This document shows positions 43,645 through 50,926 of a DNA stretch of 64,000 nt, piece by piece. The notes beneath the pieces are model-generated. The model saw only the letters and a list, made by a program, of their open reading frames with translations, was not told the origin of the DNA and searched no databases. The DNA is from SKVR01 sp046291875 (lineage in GTDB: Bacteria > Bacteroidota > Bacteroidia > Bacteroidales > UBA7960), in contig JBKBSF010000021.1 in NCBI GenBank assembly GCA_046291875.1, positions 12,443 to 76,442 of the forward strand, read 5' to 3'. The first letter of the stretch is position 1, and every line of letters begins with the position of its first letter. Made by a program: the position numbers and the translations under genes.

Positions 43645-43793
43645 AAACTCTTTGACCAAACGCCTTCCACATTTTCCAAAACACTGTATTTTTAGCACTT
43701 AACAAATATGGCCTGATATTGGAATACGAAAACACATACCCGATTCTCAAAAAACAATTCATTAGAAAATAATTTGATTAATTCATTGGTCTA

Positions 43794-43875
43794 ATGGAAC
43801 TTGCATGCTATTTTTGACTGCATCGAGCTTCGGTTCATTGTTTTTTGTGAGCCGCAGTGCTCATGCAAGTTTCAT
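43794..43875. repeat. 82-bp nested palindromic element, copy 2
   Basis: Same ends (ATGGAACTTGCATG and CATGCAAGTTTCAT), inner stems ACTGC/GCAGT and GGTTCA/TGAGCC and identical length to the copy at 17093-17174. It ends 37 bp before the ATG of FtsX permease 3. The element has the same orientation on the plus strand in both places although the permease genes point in opposite directions. Confidence 0.8.
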
Positions 43876-43912
43876 ATAACTACTTTTGAAAAACAAACTC
43901 CAATCCATCGCA

Positions 43913-46273
43913 ATGCTCAGGAAATACTTTATCATTGGACTGCGCAACATTCTTAAACAGCGTTTCTACAACCTACTCAATGTTGTGGGGCTGGGTGTAG
44001 GGTTGGCGTTGGTTATTTTCATTGCACTTTTCCTGCACCATCAGCACAGATATGACCGCTGGTATGCCGACTACCAAAGAATCTACCGCGTAGAGTTTGG
44101 GGAATGGGCCATTACAGGCCCGGCCTTCAAACGTGTGGTTGAGCAATCCAGCAGCGGCATTGAGCAGGTGCTCATGCTCAACAACAACCAACTGCGAAAC
44201 ACCCCTGTGCGTATAGGCAATGAGATGATGCGCATCCATCACCTGGTGGCAGCCGATCCGGAGGTATTTGATTTCTTCGACCTGACCTTTATCCATGGGG
44301 ATGCCCAAACGGCCCTTGACGACATTGGCAACATCGTACTTACACGCAGCGAAGCCCTTCGCTTATTTGGCAAAGAAAACCCCATAGGGGAAGTACTGAG
44401 CCCCAACGACAGTTACAACCTGATGGTTTCAGGTGTAATAGAAGACATCACCCATTTCCACGTGGAGGTTGACGCCCTGGTATCCTTTATGTTGTTTGGG
44501 AGATTTTTTGGCAACGATTATTTTGAACGCCCCGGCAACTGGAACCACTTCCTTTTTGTAAAACTTCATCCGGAATCTGACCCCGCAATGGTTCGCAATC
44601 AGATTGAAGAAAGTACCGATGCGTTTATCCTTGAAACTTCCGGCATTGACTTCGACAAAGCCATAAAACTGCGTCCGGTAAAAGACATTTTTTATACCAG
44701 CGAAGACCTGATAGAAAGCAGGGTAATGCGTGGCAATAAGACCCTGAGCATCGCTTTTATGATTATTGCAGGTTTTATTTTGCTGATCGCTGTGGTTAAC
44801 TTCATCAATCTCTCCACTGCCCATTCTACCTCAAGAGCCCGTGAGATGGGAATCCGCAAATTGCTCGGAAGCACCCGCAGCAGCCTGATGATACAGTTCT
44901 GGGTTGAGTCTGTCCTCATTACCGCTGCCGGAATGCTCATTGCCGTGGCACTGGTAGAAATCTTCATGCCATCATTCAACACATTGGCCGAAATAGACCT
45001 AAATCTGAGGGAATATTCAGTGGGCAGCCTCTTGGCAGGGTTTACGGCATCTGCTCTGGTACTGGGCTTTCTCAATGGGCTCTACCCGGCTTTTTACATG
45101 AGTGGATTTGAGCCCGCACGGGTGCTCAAGGGCGAGCTCACCAAGAGCAAAGGAGCTGCTTTGCTGCGAAAAACCCTTATGGTTTTCCAGTTTGCAACAG
45201 CAATCGGTCTTATTGCCGGCACCCTGATCATATATCAGCAAATTCATTACATGAAAACCAAAGACCTGCACTTCGATCCTCAGAACATTGTATATTTCCG
45301 GGCCAACCAACCTATATTGCAAAGATGGGAGGAGTTTAAGAATGAACTTCGAAGCTCGCCCGGTATCCAGGAAGTAGCCCTTACCAATGCCATTCCGGGA
45401 AATGTGGGATGGCAGGAAAGCGTTTACCTTGAAGGGCAATTGCGCCAGTTCTATTACTGGCCGGCAACACCTGAATTTTTCACCCTGCTGGGAGCTGAGC
45501 TGCTGGCGGGCAGGTGGCCCGATCGCAATCTGGCTACAGACCAACGGGAAAACATGGTCGTAAACCGGCAATGGCTCCAGCTCATGGGATTGGATCAGGA
45601 TTATGAAAGCATTATTGACCAGAGCATTCCTTGGGGAGATGGCAAAATCAATATCATTGGTATCGTAAGTGACTTTCACTTCAACTCCCTGCATCAGATC
45701 ATTGCTCCCATGGCTTTTGTTTGGCATGAGGAACGTTGCCAGATGGTGAGCATAAAGCTGCATCCCCACAACATCAGTGAAACCCTGGAGCACATCAACC
45801 GCACCTGGACACAATTTTATCCCCATGAGCCCCTTTACTGGTCTTTTCTCGATGATACCCTTATGGCACTCTATGCCAAAGAAGAGCGCACCAGCACCAT
45901 CCTCACTTTCTTTTCCCTTTTTGCCATTCTTATTGCCTGCCTGGGGTTGTTTGGGCTCTCCTCTTTTCTTATCGAAAAAAGAAGCAAAGAGATTGCCCTG
46001 CGCAAAGTGCTGGGGTCTCCGCTTCTAAACCTTCACATGCTCTTGCAGAAAGAGTTTGTTTTGCTTATTGCCGTTGCATCCCTCATTGCCATTCCTTTGG
46101 GCTGGTACTTTATGAGCAACTGGCTGAATGAGTTCCCCTATCGTATCCAAACAGGCGCTGCCCCCTTTATAATTGCAGTCTTCATTACCCTGCTTATTGC
46201 CATTGGCACTGTTTCGTGGCATGCATTCAGGGTATCAGGCAAAAATCCTTCTGATTTTTTGAGGGCGGAGTAA
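43913..46273 (+). CDS. FtsX/MacB-type ABC transporter permease 3
   Basis: From the ATG at 43913 (MLRKYFIIGLRNILKQRFYN) the protein has 786 residues; a TTG at 43886 would add nine. It has the same two-module plan as the other two permeases: N-terminal helix, MacB_PCD periplasmic domain, central FtsX block with STSRAREMGIRKLLGSTRS, a second periplasmic domain and a C-terminal block with KRSKEIALRKVLGSP. No ATPase is adjacent. Upstream lie the 82-bp palindromic element and the tandem 16-bp sites. It lacks the regulon palindrome found before permease 2. Confidence 0.9.
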   Translation: MLRKYFIIGLRNILKQRFYNLLNVVGLGVGLALVIFIALFLHHQHRYDRWYADYQRIYRVEFGEWAITGPAFKRVVEQSSSGIEQVLMLNNNQLRNTPVRIGNEMMRIHHLVAADPEVFDFFDLTFIHGDAQTALDDIGNIVLTRSEALRLFGKENPIGEVLSPNDSYNLMVSGVIEDITHFHVEVDALVSFMLFGRFFGNDYFERPGNWNHFLFVKLHPESDPAMVRNQIEESTDAFILETSGIDFDKAIKLRPVKDIFYTSEDLIESRVMRGNKTLSIAFMIIAGFILLIAVVNFINLSTAHSTSRAREMGIRKLLGSTRSSLMIQFWVESVLITAAGMLIAVALVEIFMPSFNTLAEIDLNLREYSVGSLLAGFTASALVLGFLNGLYPAFYMSGFEPARVLKGELTKSKGAALLRKTLMVFQFATAIGLIAGTLIIYQQIHYMKTKDLHFDPQNIVYFRANQPILQRWEEFKNELRSSPGIQEVALTNAIPGNVGWQESVYLEGQLRQFYYWPATPEFFTLLGAELLAGRWPDRNLATDQRENMVVNRQWLQLMGLDQDYESIIDQSIPWGDGKINIIGIVSDFHFNSLHQIIAPMAFVWHEERCQMVSIKLHPHNISETLEHINRTWTQFYPHEPLYWSFLDDTLMALYAKEERTSTILTFFSLFAILIACLGLFGLSSFLIEKRSKEIALRKVLGSPLLNLHMLLQKEFVLLIAVASLIAIPLGWYFMSNWLNEFPYRIQTGAAPFIIAVFITLLIAIGTVSWHAFRVSGKNPSDFLRAE

Positions 46274-46372
46274 GCTCTTCATCCCTCACATCCAACCAAC
46301 ATATCAACACAAACACTGGTTACAGTTCAACCCTTTGCAATGCACACATAACCCATTAACAAACCCCTCCAA

Positions 46373-47467
46373 ATGAACCGAAAAATGATCTCCATCTTTC
46401 TGTATGCAGCAACCCTTCTGTTTTTAGCCATCCTGATTGTCTTTATGACCCTGTGGGTGAAAAGCCCGGGGGTTTCTAAACCTATTACCGATTCGGAAGG
46501 GAATCCGGTAAAAGAAAGCATTTCAACCATCGAAACAATCCGGCTCGGCGGTCAGGAACAGTATATTATTATCCGGGGAGTGGATGCTTCCAAGCCTGTC
46601 ATGTTGTTTTTGCACGGGGGCCCGGGAAGTCCGGAGGTTGCCTTTATGAATCATTACAACCGTGAAATTGAAAACGATTAGGTGATGGTTTACTGGGAAC
46701 AAAGAGGAGCAGGCAAGTCCTGGTCCAAAACCATCCCGGCAGAGAGCATGAATCTTGATCAAATGTTTTCCGATACCCGCGAACTCAGTGAATATCTTGC
46801 CCATCGGTTTGATCGGGAGAAAATCTTTCTTATGGGTCATTCATGGGGCTCGCTGCTGGGCATACTTACGGCCTATAAGCACCCTGAGCTCTACCATGCC
46901 TATTTTGGAATCGGGCAGGTTGCCGACCAGCTTGAAGGAGAGAGGGTATCCTTCGAATGGGCCAAAGCCAGGGCTGAGGAACGGAATGACTCACGGGCCA
47001 TCAGGAAATTGAACGCCCTTAAATTCCCCGAAAAGGAGTCAACCGCAAAGGAATGGATACGTTTTTTAATGAAAGAAAGACAATATGTGAACCGTTATGG
47101 AGGCGGCACCATCAAAGAGGTAACCGGGATGTGGCCACTGGTAAAGATTGTGTTGAAGTCAGAAATCTATACCTTGCGCGAAAAACTGAACTTCATGAAA
47201 TCCAGCATGTTCTCCCTGGAGCACTTGTGGCTTGATGTAATACACACCAACCTGTTCAATGAAATTGACAGTATGAGTATACCGGTATATATTTTTCATG
47301 GAATTCATGATTACACAACCCCCTACCCCGTAGCCAAAGACTTTTACAATCAGCTTGCAGCCCCGCAAAAAGAATTCTTTACTTTTGAAAATTCGGCGCA
47401 CAGCCCGGTAATGGAAGAACCTGAAAAATTTAATTCAATACTGAGAAGCCTAACACAGAAGCATTAA
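46373..47467 (+). pseudogene. Proline-iminopeptidase-like alpha/beta hydrolase with amber stop at codon 103
   Basis: One frame of 365 codons runs from the ATG at 46373 to 47467 but is broken by TAG at 46679-46681, between NREIEND and VMVYWEQRGAGKS. In related peptidases this position is aromatic (Phe or Tyr), so TAY to TAG is a one-base change. The first part has a membrane anchor and the HGGPGSPEV oxyanion motif. The second holds the nucleophile elbow GHSWGS, an acid in FHGIHDYTTP and the His in ENSAHSPVMEEP. Every catalytic feature is intact, so the lesion is recent, or a base-call error, or is read through. The second part alone would lack the oxyanion strand. Confidence 0.82.
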
Positions 47468-47516
47468 ACGATTAAGATAAGGTTAAGACCCTTTTAACTG
47501 AAAACACAAAACCCAT

Positions 47517-48227
47517 ATGCTTACCCAACTCAAGAAAAGCCTCCTGACCCATGCCGACCAAAAGAAAAAGGCCGGCGAACTGGCTCGTTTTTTCCAGGCC
47601 TTCCCCGGCGGTTACGGTGAAGGCGACACCTTCCTGGGGATTAAAGTTCCCGACCAAAGGGCCGTGGCAAAGCAATTCTTCAATCAAATAAGTCTTGACG
47701 AAATTGCCGTTCTGCTCAGTGAAAATATTCATGAACACAGGCTAACGGCTGTTTTTATGCTGGTGCTGAAGTATGAAAAGGCCAAAACCACAGATGAGAA
47801 AAAAGCCGTGGTGGATTGCTACCTAAAAAACATAAAAGGGGTAAACAACTGGGATATCGTTGATTCATCGTGTTACAAAATTCTTGGCCCATGGCTGATA
47901 GACAAAGACAAAAGCCTGCTGTATGATTTTGCTCATTCGCAGGATTTATGGTTGCAACGCATCGCTATCATTACTACCATGCACTTTATCTCCAAACGGC
48001 AATACGATGACGCACTTCGCCTGGGCGAGATCCTGCTCCATCACCCCCACGACCTTATTCACAAAGCGGTAGGCTGGATGCTGCGCGAAATTGGCAACCG
48101 CAGCTACCCCACAGAATACCAGTTCCTGGCAAAGCACTACCACACCATGCCCCGCACCATGCTTCGCTATGCCATAGAAAAATTTGACGAGGAAACAAGA
48201 CAGAATTTCCTGAAGGGGAGGATTTAA
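47517..48227 (+). CDS. DNA alkylation repair protein (AlkD-like HEAT-repeat glycosylase)
   Basis: The 236-residue protein is a full-length AlkD-type HEAT-like protein: EGDTFLGIKVPDQRAVAKQFF in the N-terminal repeats, VNNWDIVDSSCYKILGPWL in the centre, and KAVGWMLREIGNR near the end. These match conserved positions around the DNA-binding concave face. AlkD excises bulky, positively charged alkylated purines without base flipping. It is monocistronic, 50 bp after the broken hydrolase. Confidence 0.92.
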   Translation: MLTQLKKSLLTHADQKKKAGELARFFQAFPGGYGEGDTFLGIKVPDQRAVAKQFFNQISLDEIAVLLSENIHEHRLTAVFMLVLKYEKAKTTDEKKAVVDCYLKNIKGVNNWDIVDSSCYKILGPWLIDKDKSLLYDFAHSQDLWLQRIAIITTMHFISKRQYDDALRLGEILLHHPHDLIHKAVGWMLREIGNRSYPTEYQFLAKHYHTMPRTMLRYAIEKFDEETRQNFLKGRI

Positions 48228-48396
48228 AATAAGGTTCATCCACTTTCCGTTATCTTTTGGCGGGGGTTTTCGGGGGTTCTCTCCTGCCGATCCCCCTCTC
48301 CGGCATGCCCATCCAACATCAATTGCTTTTTCAAATAAATATCCATAGGTCCTTGTCACAAAACCTCACACTCATACGACTATTACATAAAAGCAC

Positions 48397-48885
48397 TTGT
48401 CATTGGAAACTTTCGAACAGTTCTACAAACAGCATTACCTGAGCCTGCATCGCCTTGCACAAAAAATGTTGTGCCACGATACAGCCCATGATATCGTTCA
48501 GGATGTTTTCGTGGATTATTTCGAAAAATCGAAGAAAGGCATTAAGGTTGATTTCCCCAAAAGCTATCTGTACCGCAGCACCCTCAATAAATGCATAGAC
48601 CAACAAAGAAAGAACAGCAAGTTTGCCGGCGACCAGATACCCGAAAAGGTTAACAACAGCCTGCTGGAGTATGAGAATCGGGAGACCAGACAATGCATCA
48701 GCCAATGTATGGCCACCCTGGGCGACAAGGACAGAGAGCTTACCCTGCTTTACAGCGAGGGGCTTTCCTACAAAGAGATCTCCCAGATAACCGGAATCCC
48801 TTTTACCTCCATAGGCAAAACCCTGTCGCGTGCCCTTAAAAAACTGGAAAAAGAACTAAAAGTCAAAGGCTATGAATTGCTTTAG
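48397..48885 (+). CDS. ECF-type RNA polymerase sigma factor
   Basis: The 162-residue protein shows region 2 (about 8-75, with LCHDTAHDIVQDVFVDYFEK) and region 4 (about 105-158, with LLYSEGLSYKEISQITGIPFTSIGKTLSRALKKL). No ATG fits, so a TTG start at 48397 (or 48403) is required. It overlaps the anti-sigma gene by 14 bp. Sigma, anti-sigma and a secreted propeller protein form one operon. The target promoters are not evident from this window. Confidence 0.92.
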   Translation: MSLETFEQFYKQHYLSLHRLAQKMLCHDTAHDIVQDVFVDYFEKSKKGIKVDFPKSYLYRSTLNKCIDQQRKNSKFAGDQIPEKVNNSLLEYENRETRQCISQCMATLGDKDRELTLLYSEGLSYKEISQITGIPFTSIGKTLSRALKKLEKELKVKGYELL

Positions 48886-49318
48886 AGAAGAAGATATCCA
48901 GCTGTATCTCGACAACGAATGCGATGAGCAACTCCAGTCCGCCATCCAGGAGCATCTGCAGGATTGCTCCATCTGCCGCGAGGCCCTTGCACAGCAACGC
49001 CAGCGGGCCCACGAACTGGTGCAGTCGCTCAACTTACTGGTTACCCATCAGCCTGAGATACCTCCACTCCCCGTGAAAGTACAGACCCCCAACAGCAGCC
49101 TGATACACTACATCTGGCCCCTTGCCGTTGCAGCAAGTTTACTGCTGTTTGTATTTCTCGGGCCCTTTGATTCATCCGATATAAATCCCACCAACGACAG
49201 TCATCTTTTGTATGTATCGTCGGGAGAAATCGATGCCAACAAGCCCATCACCGACCAACCTCTAATCATGACAGTAGTTGCTCCTGATGGCAGTACATCG
49301 CAGGTTGTATTCAATTAA
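48872..49318 (+). CDS. Anti-sigma factor with zinc-finger (ZAS/HC2) and one membrane span
   Basis: The 148-residue protein has the cytoplasmic anti-sigma domain at the N-terminus with the zinc motif His28-x3-Cys32-x2-Cys35 (EHLQDCSIC), one transmembrane helix at about 86-103 (IWPLAVAASLLLFVFLG) and a short periplasmic tail of about 45 residues ending DGSTSQVVFN. It should hold the upstream ECF sigma factor at the membrane until a signal releases it. Its start overlaps the sigma gene by 14 bp. Release by regulated proteolysis, or a redox response of the Cys pair, are both possible. Confidence 0.88.
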   Translation: MNCFREEDIQLYLDNECDEQLQSAIQEHLQDCSICREALAQQRQRAHELVQSLNLLVTHQPEIPPLPVKVQTPNSSLIHYIWPLAVAASLLLFVFLGPFDSSDINPTNDSHLLYVSSGEIDANKPITDQPLIMTVVAPDGSTSQVVFN

Positions 49319-49339
49319 CCCTTAAACCACATTACCCCC

Positions 49340-50623
49340 ATGAAAAAACTTAAAACCGCAATCCTGCTGGCCCTGCTATTCCCTTTGGGCATAAGTGCCC
49401 AAACCCCGGCTTCTCTCTACCAGTCGGCAAAAATCCGACTGGTAGCCGACCCCACCTTTGGCCAGAACGTAAACTGGGACAGAGTATTTGCCTCCTACCA
49501 CGACACTCTCTACGGCAGATGGAGAGGCGATGAAAAATCCCTTATGGTATTGCCCGATGGTTCTGTTGTGGTGAGCCACACCTACAAAGACTTTTACACT
49601 CACTTTGATGCCAGAGGCCGGTTTGTGGAAGAGTTTGCCGTGAAACGACCCGGGGGTGGCAACTTCCGGAGCCTGCGCCATATTCAGGGAGTACTGAAAA
49701 ACAACATCTTGTTCTCGGGGCTCGACAATATGGGCAACATGCTGTGTTTCGACATCAGGGGCAACCTCATCAAAACACTTAAAATGGACTACATGGCCCG
49801 GCAGATCATTGCGCTGCCCAACAACAATTTAGCAGTGGTAGGCTGGGTACTGTGGAGCGATCGTGTAAGAGAGTTTGTTGCCATTGTAAATTACGAAACC
49901 AACGAGGAAAAGATCATCTGGGACCATTTTAACCCCCGCACCTTCGGCTCGGGCACACACAAATTCAACTACAGCTACAACTTCAGCAGCGGGGGGATGT
50001 TCAGTATCACCACTATGCCCTTCAGCAAGGCCCTGAGCATGAGCCATCCTCCGCAGATTGCCACCGTAGGGCAATACCTGATTGTGGCCATCCCTCCTAC
50101 TGGCGAGATTCGCAGGTACGACCTCAATGGCCGGTTCATTGACTCACAAACCATTGACTGGGCCAAAGGTTTCATCTCAGTGGAAGAACAACGTGAGATC
50201 CAGCAGAAAGCCATTACCCGTTGGCGCAACCTGCGCAATCCCTCATTTGCATCGTGGGCCAGCCCGGCAGAAAACATAGCAGCCCGCGATCACTTTATTA
50301 GAGAAATGGAGAAAGACCTCAACAACATCACCAGCCCCATCCCCATGCCCTATTTTGCCCACATGATAAAAGACTCTGACGACAACCTGCTGTTTTTTGA
50401 ATTCCCCAAAGAAGAAGGAGGCAATGTTTTCAATGTTTGGGTTTACAAGGAAAGAGGTGGATTTGTGGCGCGCAGCAGCTTTTCTGCCGAAGGCTACAAC
50501 CTGGAGATCAAACCCTCTAAAATGGTATTCCACAATGGTTTTATTTATGCGCTGGTTACTCAAAAAAATACACAGGGCATACCCCTGAGGCTTGTGAGGT
50601 TTAAATTAGAACCTATATCATAG
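49340..50623 (+). CDS. Secreted beta-propeller-like protein of the sigma/anti-sigma operon
   Basis: The 427-residue protein has a signal peptide (MKKLKTAILLALLFPLGISAQ) and repeats typical of six-bladed propellers (SLMVLPDGSVVVSH, FDARGRFVEEF, FDIRGNLIKTLKM, YDLNGRFIDSQTI). The middle contains a charged helical insert around EEQREIQQKAITRWRNLRN. The family is not recognised more closely. It follows the anti-sigma gene by 21 bp. It may be the effector or the sensor of the sigma pathway; this rests on operon position alone. Confidence 0.75.
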   Translation: MKKLKTAILLALLFPLGISAQTPASLYQSAKIRLVADPTFGQNVNWDRVFASYHDTLYGRWRGDEKSLMVLPDGSVVVSHTYKDFYTHFDARGRFVEEFAVKRPGGGNFRSLRHIQGVLKNNILFSGLDNMGNMLCFDIRGNLIKTLKMDYMARQIIALPNNNLAVVGWVLWSDRVREFVAIVNYETNEEKIIWDHFNPRTFGSGTHKFNYSYNFSSGGMFSITTMPFSKALSMSHPPQIATVGQYLIVAIPPTGEIRRYDLNGRFIDSQTIDWAKGFISVEEQREIQQKAITRWRNLRNPSFASWASPAENIAARDHFIREMEKDLNNITSPIPMPYFAHMIKDSDDNLLFFEFPKEEGGNVFNVWVYKERGGFVARSSFSAEGYNLEIKPSKMVFHNGFIYALVTQKNTQGIPLRLVRFKLEPIS

Positions 50624-50926
50624 CAAATTTGCATACCAATCCAATTTAAGCTACTTCCTTCAAATACAATTCTGCTGCCCGGTTGCTTGAGCTCTCTCCG
50701 TTAAGGGGAGAAAGTCCTCAGGCTCCCGGGTAGTTTCTTTGCCCTTCCTCCTTAAAGGACCTAGAGAAAGATGAAAAGCAGAACTATTCAAAACCAATTC
50801 AGCTAACACAAAAGCTGTAAATCCGTACTATCATTTTCCTTGTAAGAGGAGTACTTTTCACAGGCACTTGTAACATTTCACCAACCTAAGCGTCAAACTC
50901 TCATTCACAATCCACAAAAAAACCAC
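50624..50926. other. Intergenic stretch without gene
   Basis: Contains a CTCTCC/GGGGAG hairpin near 50690-50711 after the propeller gene, without a T-run. Nothing else was recognised. Confidence 0.4.

Noticed and set aside
36579..46681. TAG reassigned as a sense codon
   Set aside because: TAG ends several full-length genes here (nitroreductase, GyrI-like, sigma factor, GH31), so it works as a normal stop.
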